Below the pieces are notes generated by a model, which saw only the letters and a program-made list of their open reading frames with translations, was not told the origin of the DNA and searched no databases. A program made the translations under genes and the position numbers. 64,000 bases of DNA, taken from NCBI RefSeq assembly GCF_014858725.1, contig NZ_AQGV01000015.1:434001-498000 (forward strand), written 5' to 3'. This DNA is from Pseudoalteromonas aurantia 208 (lineage in GTDB: Bacteria > Pseudomonadota > Gammaproteobacteria > Enterobacterales > Alteromonadaceae). Positions 28,111 to 38,059 of the stretch are shown here, one piece after another. The first letter of the stretch is position 1. Every line of letters starts with the position of its first letter.

Positions 28111-29216
28111 TACTCCCCCTTAAGCGATGTGTCAGCTGGAGCTTGAGTATAAACAAGCAGTTGGTCTTTGAGTTTAAATGCCCCTTCGGTTGCTATAAAT
28201 TCGTGACCTGCTAAGCCGTTGGTGATGATTTGTAAATCCCCTTGGCGTTCACCGAGTTCAACTTGAATCGATTTAGCGCGCCAATTCTTGGTGTCATCTT
28301 GGCTTAATGTAAAGACGAAAGCACCGAGGTGGTTTCGTGCGATAGCATTGGATGGCACTGCAAGAACTTGGTTACTTGGTGTAGAAACGACCACTGATAC
28401 CATTTGATTATGATGCAGTTTTTGTTGACTATTTTTAAGTTCAGCCCGATAAGCAAGTTGCCTTGCTGATACATCAATCGTGGCGCTCTTAGCGATAACT
28501 TTTGCTATGAGTAATTCAGACTCACTGATGTTGGTCGATACGATACGGATATTAACCTCATCCCCTACGATTAATTGGGGGAGTGTTTGTGGTAATTTAA
28601 AGTCGACCCATATCGTGTTATCAAGTGCTACGAGCGATGTGAGCAGTGTATTTACATCTAGAAGTTGCCCAGGTTGATATTGCGTCAATCCGATTTGTCC
28701 ATTAAACGGTGCTCGGATGGTTTTCTTATCGATAACCGCGGTTAAATTCGCTATTTCAGCTTTGGCTATAGTGACATCAGCGTCTGCTTGGTCAACTTGG
28801 TCTGGGCTAACGCGTTTTTGTGCTAATAGTTTAGCAAGGCGTGTTTGCGTCGATTTTGCTAATGTTAATCTCGCATTGGCGGCTGCAAGATTCGCGCGCT
28901 CAATAGTGGTATCTAGCTCAAACAAAATTTGACCCTGCGTCACAAAATCGCCCGGTTGATAGTTTATTTTTACAATTAAGCCGGCATATTCATTGCGAAT
29001 ATCTAAGGTGCGTTTTGCTTGAAGTTGGCCAATGACTTTACTTTTTTTACTGTATTCGATGCGTTCCACGTAACTTGATTTTACCGATGCTGACGGCTCT
29101 GGGAATGACTCGCCAAAGGCTATCGCAGCTTGTATCTGAGTAAATTTCATAAAGCCTAATGAGGCGATAATAATACCCAAAATGAGTACTGATATTAGCC
29201 AACGTTTAATGTTCAT
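28110..29216 (-). CDS. Periplasmic adaptor (membrane fusion protein) of the RND pump
   Basis: A 368-residue inner-membrane-anchored adaptor with one N-terminal membrane segment (about 7-25). The lipoyl half-motifs (GLIVKINYQPGDFVTQGQILFELD and later TIRAPFNGQIGL) flank a short helical hairpin, followed by beta-barrel and membrane-proximal domains. It bridges the RND transporter and an outer-membrane channel. It overlaps tetR by 4 bases (ATGA) and the transporter by 1, forming a three-gene operon. Confidence 0.93.
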   Translation of the reverse strand: MNIKRWLISVLILGIIIASLGFMKFTQIQAAIAFGESFPEPSASVKSSYVERIEYSKKSKVIGQLQAKRTLDIRNEYAGLIVKINYQPGDFVTQGQILFELDTTIERANLAAANARLTLAKSTQTRLAKLLAQKRVSPDQVDQADADVTIAKAEIANLTAVIDKKTIRAPFNGQIGLTQYQPGQLLDVNTLLTSLVALDNTIWVDFKLPQTLPQLIVGDEVNIRIVSTNISESELLIAKVIAKSATIDVSARQLAYRAELKNSQQKLHHNQMVSVVVSTPSNQVLAVPSNAIARNHLGAFVFTLSQDDTKNWRAKSIQVELGERQGDLQIITNGLAGHEFIATEGAFKLKDQLLVYTQAPADTSLKGE

Positions 29217-29956
29217 AATGCCCCCTTAGGGTCGCGTAAGTGAATGCTTTCCAAACTGGTTTGTATGGTTTTTATGGATTCTTGGGTCAGTGGCTGTTGC
29301 CAAGGGTAACTGTTGAGAAATCGCATGGAACTACGAATAATAGGGTCATTCTCAGACAACGGTTCAAGTAGAGAATCTGTGCCTTCACCGATTTGCCTAA
29401 ATTGCTTAACGCGTTGAACCTGTTGATAGCCAACAGACAGAGACCATGAGCCTATCATTATTTCTTCAATGGCCTGCGACAAATTAAGTTCAGTGGTGAG
29501 CTCTCCGGAGTTAATACCATCGGTTAAAGCTAACTTAAACAATTGCTCACAAGCGGTATTGGCTATGATCATTTTTTCTGTCCATGTTGCGGAAGCGCGG
29601 CTGATCACGGCTTCATTGGTCGCATAAGAAAGCAAATCGTTATCGAATCCAAAGCACTGCATTTTTTTGGGATCAATAAACTCGATTGCAAGGATTTTCT
29701 CTGGTGTGGAAATGGGTAAAGACAAGACTTGATTGAAAATACCGCTGACATGTGAGAATGCACGGTGAGCGAGCGCAAGCACAATGTCTTCCTTACTTTG
29801 CACATGCTTATAAACAGACCCCATAGATAAACCAGCTGTTCTAGCGATTTTAGCCATAGTGAAATCGGTCACGGATGATTCGTTAATGCATTCTTCCGCG
29901 GCATTTAAAATCATTTCAAGTTGTTTTTCATGACTGAACTTGGGAGCTGGAGCCAT
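29213..29956 (-). CDS. TetR family repressor of the efflux operon
   Basis: A 247-residue regulator. The N-terminal helix-turn-helix is clear (FTMAKIARTAGLSMGSVYKHVQSKEDI, about 38-62); the C-terminal ligand domain is longer than usual. It is the first gene of the operon that also encodes the adaptor and RND pump. A palindrome 28 bases upstream of its start is a likely operator, so it should repress both its own operon and perhaps the divergent oxidase gene until an inducer binds. Confidence 0.9.
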   Translation of the reverse strand: MAPAPKFSHEKQLEMILNAAEECINESSVTDFTMAKIARTAGLSMGSVYKHVQSKEDIVLALAHRAFSHVSGIFNQVLSLPISTPEKILAIEFIDPKKMQCFGFDNDLLSYATNEAVISRASATWTEKMIIANTACEQLFKLALTDGINSGELTTELNLSQAIEEIMIGSWSLSVGYQQVQRVKQFRQIGEGTDSLLEPLSENDPIIRSSMRFLNSYPWQQPLTQESIKTIQTSLESIHLRDPKGAL

Positions 29957-29983
29957 ATATACCTCGAAGTTAAACTGCTAAAT

Positions 29984-30014
29984 AACATCATTCGAATGAT
30001 GTTCGAATGATGTT
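29984..30014. promoter_or_regulatory. Palindromic candidate TetR operator
   Basis: AACATCATTCGAATGATGTT (29984-30003) is a 20-bp perfect palindrome. Its right arm TTCGAATGATGTT is repeated 11 bases on (30002-30014), giving overlapping sites. It lies 28 bases upstream of tetR in the divergent region, where TetR operators are normally found. Confidence 0.8.
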
Positions 30015-30159
30015 ATTGTAAATTTTACATCCTTAAAGTCAAGCTTTCTTAAATGCACAACTCGAACTAATGTAAGACTGTGTAATGTTATTTCAGTTAT
30101 AAATTTTGAATACTAAAAGAAATGAACACTGACTATTTAGCCTATAAGGAATTGCAGCC

Positions 30160-31959
30160 ATGCAGAGTGAACAAGACAGAATACAAAAGCTTGTCGATAC
30201 ATTGAGTAACCATTTAGCGCGTGCTGGTACATCTGAAAACCCGGACCCTCAACAACAACGAAATGCGATTCAAGGTGTATTTGCCACCACAGTAAATAAT
30301 TTTAACTTGTTTTATCAGTCAGCCATTGAAGGCGGGTTTTCAGCAAAGCGTCTTTTAACTCAAAAGCTAAATGGGCTGAGTGATGTTGCGGGTTTAAACA
30401 ATTATCAAACAGAAGCGATGGTGTTTAATACACGTTTCCAAGCCCATCCATTTGCCATTGCATTGTGTGAAACCACACTTGAAGTGCAATTTATTTATAA
30501 ACTCGCTATTGAATATAACTTACCGATTAGAGTGCGCTCAGGAGGCCATGACCATGAAGGGGAATGTAGTGGCAGCAATACTATTTTGATTGATGTCAGT
30601 CGAATTAAGCAATTTTGTTACGATGAAAAAACGGAAGTTGCGACGATTGGCGCAGGTTATCGTTTCTACCAATTAACACCATTGCTTGCTGCTGAAGGCA
30701 GAATGATTGCTCATGGTACGTGTGCAACGGTTGGTTTAACTGGGTTTATTCAAGGGGGAGGTTGGGGACCTTGGACCCGAAAACACGGTATGTGTTGTGA
30801 ATATCTTGTTGGTGCAACCGTGGTATTAGGCAATGGTGAAGTGGTTGAAGTCTCAGAGACTTGTCATAGCGAAATATTGTGGGCATTACGTGGCGGCGGC
30901 GGTATGAGCTGGGGGATTATTACCGAGTTAAAAGTAAAAACATTTGTGTTGCCAGATGAAATCCATCGATTTGAAATTGTTTGGAATCAGTTCGTGAAAC
31001 CAGATCCGGCGATTGAAGTGTGTGTGCCGTTAGAAGATTGTCCAACGATTGATATACTCAAAGCGTGGGAAGCGACGATCCAGTCACAAAAAACGGCAAA
31101 CTTGTTGGGTACCAATTTAAAAATTAATGCAATTGCAAAAGTACCCCACTCAAACATTAATGAGTTATATCATCCCTGCACCATGTTTGGATATTGGGAA
31201 GGCACAAAGGAAGCATTGGACAAGTATATCAATGATACCTTCGTTAATCCGATGCACGGTAGACCTCGTGTTAGTACATCCAAAGTGGGCGGAAAGCGAT
31301 TGATTCTTAGTCAAAACAATAAGCAACAATATGATTATGATCATGCATTACTCAGCCATTGGGCACGCGAAAGTATTGCCGATTATAACACATTATTACA
31401 CTCAATTTTAGGGCGGCATCAGCACGCGTTTACCCCTGATTATGATGCGCCTGCACCGCATAAAATCACTTCAAAATTGGTTAAACCCGAAGGTTTAACA
31501 CAGCGTGGTTATGAACAATTGCTAAGCACGTTGACCTCAGAATTAGTGAAGAGTGAAAATAGTGGGTTAGGGTTATTTAGCTATGTCACATTAGGGGCGA
31601 TTGTTGGAAATTTTTATCAGCAATTAGATCAAAAGAAGCCACAGCTTGGAGTGTCATTTCCGTATCAAAATTGTTTATATACGATTCAATATCAAACATG
31701 GTGGAACGAAGAATTAAAGAATAAAGTTGAGCAGCAAAATAATGCTGTTTATGTTGATACAAATAGAGCTATGGACTGGATCTCCGCCAGTAGAAGTGCA
31801 GATATTGAGGGAGCTTATGGTGCGTTTATTAGTTTCAAAGATGCCTCAATACCGACATCTGAATATTTTCAGCAGAATTATGGAACACTTGTAGAAATTA
31901 AAAAATGTTATATTAATGATCAATATAATCACTTGCGCACTCGCAAAACCATTATTTAA
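30160..31959 (+). CDS. FAD-linked oxidase of the berberine-bridge (BBE) type
   Basis: A 599-residue flavoprotein with an FAD_binding_4 (PCMH) domain and C-terminal BBE tail (YGAFISF...QNYGTLVEIKKCYINDQYNHL). His130 in RSGGHDHEG and Cys188 in GTCATVGLTG occupy the positions used for bicovalent flavin attachment in this family, so two covalent links are likely. Such enzymes oxidise sugars, alcohols or natural products with O2. No signal peptide is visible. The ribosome binding site AAGGAA precedes the ATG. It is divergent from the tetR-efflux operon and might be co-regulated through the operator between them; the substrate is unknown. Confidence 0.88.
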   Translation: MQSEQDRIQKLVDTLSNHLARAGTSENPDPQQQRNAIQGVFATTVNNFNLFYQSAIEGGFSAKRLLTQKLNGLSDVAGLNNYQTEAMVFNTRFQAHPFAIALCETTLEVQFIYKLAIEYNLPIRVRSGGHDHEGECSGSNTILIDVSRIKQFCYDEKTEVATIGAGYRFYQLTPLLAAEGRMIAHGTCATVGLTGFIQGGGWGPWTRKHGMCCEYLVGATVVLGNGEVVEVSETCHSEILWALRGGGGMSWGIITELKVKTFVLPDEIHRFEIVWNQFVKPDPAIEVCVPLEDCPTIDILKAWEATIQSQKTANLLGTNLKINAIAKVPHSNINELYHPCTMFGYWEGTKEALDKYINDTFVNPMHGRPRVSTSKVGGKRLILSQNNKQQYDYDHALLSHWARESIADYNTLLHSILGRHQHAFTPDYDAPAPHKITSKLVKPEGLTQRGYEQLLSTLTSELVKSENSGLGLFSYVTLGAIVGNFYQQLDQKKPQLGVSFPYQNCLYTIQYQTWWNEELKNKVEQQNNAVYVDTNRAMDWISASRSADIEGAYGAFISFKDASIPTSEYFQQNYGTLVEIKKCYINDQYNHLRTRKTII

Positions 31960-32143
31960 TTGTTAACAATGCTCACGCCAAACACGGTTTTGGCGCGAGT
32001 CCATTCGGTGCATGACCCGACCCTACGTGCGGTTTAACTTACTGCTCTCACCTCTTATGAATACGTATGTAATCCATTGCTTTGTTGTTTTGTTATTCGT
32101 TACTGTTGTCGTCTGTCTAAATATTAACCAGGAAGTTAAAGTA

Positions 32144-34465
32144 ATGACGTTTAACCTTATCAAAGCCCAGTCTCGGTTCTACATTCAGTGTCTACTGCTG
32201 TGCTGTAGTATTGTGACTTCTTACTCGGTGTCAGCTGCAATCAACCAACATCAGTTAGGGGTTACCCATCAAGAAAGCAATAACACGTTAACCTTTCGAA
32301 TATACTCTTCTAGGGCCACTCGAATGGCCGTTTATCTTTATGCTAATGCAACTGGTAGCCATGAGGTAAACCACTATGCCTTGACAAAAAACAGTGATGA
32401 TATTTGGTCTGTCACGTTAGATAAAGCGCGTTTAGATAGTCGTTTACAGGGAACCGTTTATTATGGCTACAGAGCATGGGGGCCTAATTGGCCGTATCAC
32501 CCTTCGTGGCAGAAAGGGAGCAATATCGGCTTTATTAAAGATGTCGATAGGTATGGCAATCGCTTTAATCCAAATAAATTACTGATTGACCCATATGCAA
32601 AGGAGTTGAGCCATGATCATTTAACACCACAGTGGGATAGTGGCAATATCTATGCTTCGGGCAATCGTTTTCGGAATCTGGATAGTGCGTTAAAAGCGCC
32701 TAAAGGCATTGTCGTTGCACATTCACATCAGTCTACCGGAGTGAAACCTACTGGTGCGTTAAAAGATGACGTCATTTATGAGGTTCATGTTCGCGGGTTG
32801 ACTAAAAATGATGAGAGTATTCCTGCTACTTTGCGAGGAACTTACCAAGGGGCGGCGTTAAAAGCTGGATATTTAGCTGATTTAGGCATTACCGCGGTTG
32901 AGTTTTTGCCTGTACAAGAAACACAAAATGATACCAATGACGTTGTTGCATCCACTGAAGGTGACAATTACTGGGGTTATATGACGTTGAATTACTTTGC
33001 ACCAGATAGACGTTATGCGGCTGATAAGTCTCCCGGAGGTCCGACAAAAGAGTTCAAAAGTATGGTTAAAGCTTTCCATGACAAAGGGATCAAAGTATTC
33101 ATTGATGTTGTTTACAACCATACTGGAGAGGGAGGTGCATGGAAGCAAGGTGACGCATCAACGTATAATCTATACTCTTGGCGCGGATTAGATAATCCAA
33201 CGTATTATTCATTAACAGCAGACAGACAACATAATTGGGATAACACGGGTGTTGGAGGGAATTACAACACCTTAAATCCGATTGCCCAGAATTTGATAAT
33301 AGACTCTTTAGATTATTGGCAATCAGAAATGGGCGTTGATGGTTTTCGCTTTGATTTAGCGTCAGTGTTGGGTAACAGTTGTGAGCATGGCTGTTTTCAC
33401 TTTGATAAAACGCTGAAAAATAATGCACTTAATCGCATCATTGATGAGTTTACGGAACGACCGGCATTGGGAGGGCAAGGCACTGATTTTATTGCTGAGT
33501 CATGGGCTATAGGTGGTAATTCATATCAAGTAGGCGGGTTCCCTAAAGGGTGGTCGGAATGGAATGGAAAATATAGAGACACCATTCGCAAAGACCAAAA
33601 CCAAATGGGGCAAGAATCTGTCAGTTTAGGAGAGTTGGCGAACTTCTTTACAGGCTCTGCGAATTTGTACCAAGATGATGGTAGAGCCCCCTGGAATTCC
33701 GTTAATTTTATTGTGGCCCATGATGGTTTCACACTAAAAGATTTATATTCTTGCAATGAAAAAAACAATCAGCACCTTTGGCCTTTAGGACCATCTGATG
33801 GCGGTGAAAATAGCAATCATAGCTGGGCACAAGGGTGGCATAATCAAGCGCAAGAGCAACGTAAAGCGGCGCGAAATGGTTTTGCACTATTAATGCTCAG
33901 TGCTGGTACACCGATGATGACGGGGGGAGATGAGTATTTAAGATCGTTAAAGTGTAATAATAACCCATATAACTTAGATTCATCTGCAAACTGGTTGAGT
34001 TATCGTTGGAGTACGCAACAGCATCACTTTAATGCTTTTGCAAAAGGGATGATTGCATTTCGAAAAGCGCACCCTGCTTTACGTCCAGCTCACTTTTATT
34101 CAGATAAAGATAACAATGCGAATGTAATGGAGCAATTACGATGGTTTAAAAGTGATGGTTCAGTTGCAGATACTGGTTACTTTAATGATGCAAATAATCA
34201 TGCAATTGCCTATCGAATTGATAGCAGCGAGTTTTCTGAGTCAACAGCGGCAATCTACATTGCATACAATGGGTGGTCAGATCAAGTTGAATTTACGCTT
34301 CCTTGGCCTGGACAAGGCAAGAATTGGTACCGAGTCACGGATACCGCGAACTGGAATGAAGGGGCTAATTCGGTTAAGTCCCCAGGCAATGAAGAGTATA
34401 TTGGCGGCGAGTATACTCAGTATGGGTTAGCAGGTCGTGCAGTATTAGTGTTGATCGCAAAGTAG
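32144..34465 (+). CDS. Secreted GlgX/isoamylase-like glycogen debranching enzyme (GH13)
   Basis: A 773-residue alpha-1,6-glucosidase. I start it at ATG 32144, with AGGAAG upstream, because this gives a signal peptide (about 1-32, SVSA), whereas the longer frame begins with unrelated sequence. A CBM48-like N-terminal domain is followed by the GH13 barrel: conserved VYNHT, nucleophile Asp404 (DGFRFD), acid/base Glu452 (IAESW) and His526-Asp527 (AHDGF). It should cut branch points of glycogen or starch-like glucans. GlgX is normally cytoplasmic, so export points to use of external polysaccharide, like isoamylase of Pseudomonas. It ends at a bidirectional terminator. Confidence 0.9.
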   Translation: MTFNLIKAQSRFYIQCLLLCCSIVTSYSVSAAINQHQLGVTHQESNNTLTFRIYSSRATRMAVYLYANATGSHEVNHYALTKNSDDIWSVTLDKARLDSRLQGTVYYGYRAWGPNWPYHPSWQKGSNIGFIKDVDRYGNRFNPNKLLIDPYAKELSHDHLTPQWDSGNIYASGNRFRNLDSALKAPKGIVVAHSHQSTGVKPTGALKDDVIYEVHVRGLTKNDESIPATLRGTYQGAALKAGYLADLGITAVEFLPVQETQNDTNDVVASTEGDNYWGYMTLNYFAPDRRYAADKSPGGPTKEFKSMVKAFHDKGIKVFIDVVYNHTGEGGAWKQGDASTYNLYSWRGLDNPTYYSLTADRQHNWDNTGVGGNYNTLNPIAQNLIIDSLDYWQSEMGVDGFRFDLASVLGNSCEHGCFHFDKTLKNNALNRIIDEFTERPALGGQGTDFIAESWAIGGNSYQVGGFPKGWSEWNGKYRDTIRKDQNQMGQESVSLGELANFFTGSANLYQDDGRAPWNSVNFIVAHDGFTLKDLYSCNEKNNQHLWPLGPSDGGENSNHSWAQGWHNQAQEQRKAARNGFALLMLSAGTPMMTGGDEYLRSLKCNNNPYNLDSSANWLSYRWSTQQHHFNAFAKGMIAFRKAHPALRPAHFYSDKDNNANVMEQLRWFKSDGSVADTGYFNDANNHAIAYRIDSSEFSESTAAIYIAYNGWSDQVEFTLPWPGQGKNWYRVTDTANWNEGANSVKSPGNEEYIGGEYTQYGLAGRAVLVLIAK

Positions 34466-34476
34466 TAAGGTGTAGG

Positions 34477-34498
34477 GCGGGCTTTTTATTTAGCCCGC
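34477..34498. terminator. Bidirectional terminator between convergent genes
   Basis: Stem GCGGGCT/AGCCCGC with loop TTTTATTT lies 12 bases past the debranching enzyme stop and 11 bases before the convergent DUF2145 gene end. Confidence 0.75.
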
Positions 34499-34509
34499 TT
34501 AAGAACATG

Positions 34510-35313
34510 TTAATTAAACAGAGGCACGGCGTCTTTTTTGTGCTCAAAAATCACGGCGCTTTTAAGCAAACCAAACTCTTGTAAGTATTGAGCAATGCTC
34601 GTAAAGCTAGCTGTCTGTATTATGTTGTCGTGATCTTTAGTGGTAACTCCGTCAGCAAACCAATTTCCTAATGCTAATTTGATACGACTGACCCTTACTG
34701 GGGTTGCTTGAAAGTATGCTTTTGCATTCGCTTTTAAGCGCGCCATATTATCTGTTTGATATAGCGCTGCATTAATGACATTTAGCGTATGTTCAGTACA
34801 GTTTTGATATGCGTTATTAAATGGATTAGCAATCAAAGAGTAATGAGGGTTATGAAGCGACTTATTTACCCCTGATTGAATGGCTGCTATTAGTCGGGTT
34901 TGCAATTCAATGGTTGGGATAGCAATACCGGCTGTTAATGAATCAGCCCCCCAAAAAAAATCGACTGGGTAATCCGTAACTAATAAACTTTTGTTTGCAT
35001 CTGTTTGTTCTTGATAGAGGTTGTGTATTGCATAACCTTTAACGCTTTCTCCGCTGTCTAACTGTATTTGTGAATAAACTGCAATTGCGGTATGAGTAAA
35101 TTGAAAGCCTGCCGGTAACTTCTTTTTTGGCTGTCCACGCCGAGCTATAATGAATGAGCGAGCACCATTTTTTGCCGCGTATTTTTCAACATCTTTTGCA
35201 AACAAAGCGGTGGTGCTGGCATCAAAGCGAGTGTGCTTGGTTTGCGTGCTGCCTGCATATGTTGAACCGTGATAGAGAAGTATTAAGAACGTTATAGCAA
35301 GTCGTGTAGTCAT
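34510..35313 (-). CDS. Exported DUF2145 family protein
   Basis: A 267-residue protein with a signal peptide (STYAG). It matches my knowledge of DUF2145: a His in FQFTHTAIAVY, the segment HNLYQ, DFFWGAD, and Cys in NAYQNCTEHTLNVI. The His and Cys could form an NlpC/P60-like catalytic pair, but no activity has been shown to my knowledge. It is downstream of a small exported protein gene by 29 bases and probably shares its transcript. Confidence 0.8.
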   Translation of the reverse strand: MTTRLAITFLILLYHGSTYAGSTQTKHTRFDASTTALFAKDVEKYAAKNGARSFIIARRGQPKKKLPAGFQFTHTAIAVYSQIQLDSGESVKGYAIHNLYQEQTDANKSLLVTDYPVDFFWGADSLTAGIAIPTIELQTRLIAAIQSGVNKSLHNPHYSLIANPFNNAYQNCTEHTLNVINAALYQTDNMARLKANAKAYFQATPVRVSRIKLALGNWFADGVTTKDHDNIIQTASFTSIAQYLQEFGLLKSAVIFEHKKDAVPLFN

Positions 35314-35342
35314 ATTACCGCCTTTTATTTTAGTCGCTCGAT

Positions 35343-35690
35343 TTAGTTTTGATTTTTAATCGCTTCATTCGGCGCTCTATCAACCGTAATGGTAATTTCA
35401 GTTATTTCTAAAGGTGTATCTTGAGGCGCGTGAGAATGGCGATGAGTGCCACTTGCAGCGTCAATGAGTTTAGTGCCGACTGCATGTGACGCTGAAGCTG
35501 TGCTGCCAGCAATGAGCAATGGCACAGCAACGATGCCACTGGCAACCTGTCCTGCTGATACAGTGCTATGACCCAATGCTAATGCAGCATGTTTGCTTGC
35601 TGTACTGGCATGTTCAGAGGCAGACTCCGCAGCGCAAACAAATGAGGATAGGATACATAATGTGCTGAATAAAAGAGTTGATGTTTTCAT
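35343..35690 (-). CDS. Small exported protein of unknown function
   Basis: A 115-residue protein started at ATG 35690, with AGGGAAG upstream and a clear signal peptide (MKTSTLLFSTLCILSSFVCA). The mature part is Ala/Ser/His-rich with a hydrophobic segment (about 48-63, ASGIVAVPLLIAGSTA), then HRHSH. Proteins of this kind are often found next to DUF2145 genes. Function is unknown. Confidence 0.7.
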   Translation of the reverse strand: MKTSTLLFSTLCILSSFVCAAESASEHASTASKHAALALGHSTVSAGQVASGIVAVPLLIAGSTASASHAVGTKLIDAASGTHRHSHAPQDTPLEITEITITVDRAPNEAIKNQN

Positions 35691-35822
35691 AGTAGCTTCC
35701 CTGTGATTAAGTTGCACCTAACTTAAATGATAGTATTCATTAGGTAAACCATATTGCTTGATGTATTAGAATAAACGACTTAAAGTATTGTAATAATATT
35801 CTTTTATGATTTAGGGTGACTG

Positions 35823-36566
35823 ATGAGTCAAATTTCGTTGGTGAGCGACACATTAAAAATGCTGTTGAAACAGCGTAAGATGACCTACAAAGATATTGCA
35901 GGTGAGTTAGATATGAGTGAAGCGAATATTAAACGCATTTTTGCAAACCAGAGCTTTACGTTACAACGCTTAGAACAGATTTGTAATCTATTGCAGATCA
36001 GCTTATCCGATTTATTTTCTATTACTCAGAAGCAGCAAAGTCAGTTAACTGAGCTGACATTTGAACAAGAACAAGAATTAATCGATAACCCAAAATTGTT
36101 ATTGGTTGCGGTATGTGTAAGAGATGCGTGGGATTTTCAAGAGATCATAGCGCATTATGAAATTGATAAATTTGAATTGATCCAACTTTTTGCGCGTTTA
36201 GATAAAATAAAGTTAATACAGCTACTCCCTAACAATCACTATAAGCTATTGATAGCCCAAGATTTCAGATGGTTAAAAAATGGGCCGTTAGAGCAGTTTA
36301 TGGAACAAGAAGTATTACATCGTTTTATGGCGAGTAAGTTTGATGAGCCGAATAGTTTTAGGTTTTATTTGCGTGGTCGATATTCACAATCCTCGATTGA
36401 AGTTATTCAACGCAAACTTAATCAATTAACTAAAGAGTCGGCTATTTTGAACCAAGAAGATGCCAGTTTACCATTATCAACAAGGGAACATATGGGATTA
36501 TTATTTGCTATGCGTCCTTGGGAACCTTCATTGTTTGAACAATTCAGAAGAAAGAAGGATATATAA
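35823..36566 (+). CDS. XRE family transcriptional regulator
   Basis: A 247-residue regulator. Residues of about 5-62 form a helix-turn-helix (MTYKDIAGELDMSEANIKRIF). The C-terminal 180 residues are helical and of a type common in Pseudoalteromonas and Shewanella, without a named domain. One base separates its stop codon from the next gene, so it is probably co-transcribed with, and may control, the downstream hydrolase. Confidence 0.88.
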   Translation: MSQISLVSDTLKMLLKQRKMTYKDIAGELDMSEANIKRIFANQSFTLQRLEQICNLLQISLSDLFSITQKQQSQLTELTFEQEQELIDNPKLLLVAVCVRDAWDFQEIIAHYEIDKFELIQLFARLDKIKLIQLLPNNHYKLLIAQDFRWLKNGPLEQFMEQEVLHRFMASKFDEPNSFRFYLRGRYSQSSIEVIQRKLNQLTKESAILNQEDASLPLSTREHMGLLFAMRPWEPSLFEQFRRKKDI

Positions 36567-36567
36567 T

Positions 36568-37929
36568 ATGAAGAATACGCTATTTGTTGGGTTCGCTTTA
36601 CTGTTGTTGAGTTCAGGCGAGTCGCACGCCCAAGCCTATATTGTGGATTGCGTGTCACTTAATACCAATATGAAGCATATTGAGTCACTGGCTGATTCTG
36701 GGCAGTATAGGCAAACATTAGAGCCTGAAAAAAAGCCGTTTTTTGATTATTCTAAGCAAGGGCCGTTTTCAGATTATTTAGAGTATGAACGTAATAGAAT
36801 TCTTGCTGAAAATCCTAAAGGCCGCTTGCCTTGCCCAATAGCAACATCGGTTAGCACGCATTTGTATGACGACAAGTCGCTACAGGTGGTGGACTTAATT
36901 TCGCCTTTTCAGCTCAATGCACCGAAAAATAAGTCAGAGCCTACGCATAGGGGTGTCTTGCTGATACATGGTTTAACCGATTCACCTTATTTGTTTCATG
37001 ATTTAGCTGAACAGTTTTTTCAGCAAGGGATCACTGTGCGTACATTGTTACTGCCAGGACACGGTACCGCACCTTCAGCATTGGTGGATGTGTCACAGCA
37101 GCAATGGCGTATTGCAACACGCTATGCCGTTGCAGCGATGTTAGAAGATTTTGACACTGTGTATTTGGGGGGATTCTCTACCGGCGGTGCATTACTCATC
37201 GATTATCTTAACCAGCACGACTTGACTGTGGCCGAAGAAGCGAAAATTAAGGGGTTGATGTTGTGGTCGCCTGCCAGTCGTGCAAAATCGAGTATGGCGT
37301 GGGCGGCGCAATATATGGCATGGTTTAAAGACTATATGGAAAGCAGCGGCGATATTGACTTTGCAAAGTATGAGTCTTTTCCATTTAACGCAGCTGCGCA
37401 AGTGCATAATTTAATGCAGCGCATTCAGCCCGAAAAGCTTACTTATGTGCCAGATATACCGCTATTTTTGGTTGCTGCGCAGGCTGATCAGACTATCGAT
37501 ACGCAAAGCACATTGTCATTGTTGACGCATTGGCATCTCAGTGGTGCACGTAAAAGCAAAGAGCAAGATACGCTGATATACTATGGTGAAAACGCTTGGC
37601 TTAAATCATTATCCAGAAGTATAACAGTGTATAACCCCACAGAATGTCGAGGTGACGATTATTGTGGTTCTATAAAAGGTATATCCCACACCGCAACGAC
37701 TAACGCACCAACCAATCCACATTATGGCTGGGGTGGAGCATATCGTAACTGTGAGCATTTAATGGGGACTGATAACTACAGAGTCTGTAAACAAACAGAC
37801 ACGCCAATATTGGGTGAAACTACGGTGGAAACACTGCATGACACGCCCCAGTTACAGCGACTGACCTTTAACCCTTACTTTGAACAAATGACTGACGCGC
37901 TAACACAGTTTATTAAAATCACGCAATGA
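36568..37929 (+). CDS. Exported alpha/beta hydrolase, lipase or carboxylesterase-like
   Basis: A 453-residue protein. Starting at ATG 36568 gives a signal peptide (SSGESHAQA). An oxyanion HG motif (LIHGLTDSPYLFHDLAEQF) and nucleophile Ser in GGFSTGGALL are clear. Asp in VAAQADQTID and a His in ISHTATTNAP or near it probably complete the triad. It resembles monoacylglycerol lipases or carboxylesterases. It directly follows the XRE gene in one transcript. Substrate is not known. Confidence 0.82.
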   Translation: MKNTLFVGFALLLLSSGESHAQAYIVDCVSLNTNMKHIESLADSGQYRQTLEPEKKPFFDYSKQGPFSDYLEYERNRILAENPKGRLPCPIATSVSTHLYDDKSLQVVDLISPFQLNAPKNKSEPTHRGVLLIHGLTDSPYLFHDLAEQFFQQGITVRTLLLPGHGTAPSALVDVSQQQWRIATRYAVAAMLEDFDTVYLGGFSTGGALLIDYLNQHDLTVAEEAKIKGLMLWSPASRAKSSMAWAAQYMAWFKDYMESSGDIDFAKYESFPFNAAAQVHNLMQRIQPEKLTYVPDIPLFLVAAQADQTIDTQSTLSLLTHWHLSGARKSKEQDTLIYYGENAWLKSLSRSITVYNPTECRGDDYCGSIKGISHTATTNAPTNPHYGWGGAYRNCEHLMGTDNYRVCKQTDTPILGETTVETLHDTPQLQRLTFNPYFEQMTDALTQFIKITQ

Positions 37930-38059
37930 AGGTATTAAATTAATATACTTAAAGTCGAAAAATATTGACCTTTCTTTAAATAGGTTTACTTATATGCTGA
38001 TGTTATCAATACTGACTCTATCGTTTTACAGGGCGCACAATTTAATAACGGAGTAAGTG

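Noticed and set aside
32012..32143. Upstream extension of the debranching enzyme
   Set aside because: The added residues contain a second hydrophobic run and no ribosome binding site; the ATG at 32144 has AGGAAG and a normal signal peptide.
36460..36567. Long N-terminal extension of the exported hydrolase
   Set aside because: It overlaps the XRE gene in another frame, while ATG 36568 gives a proper signal peptide.
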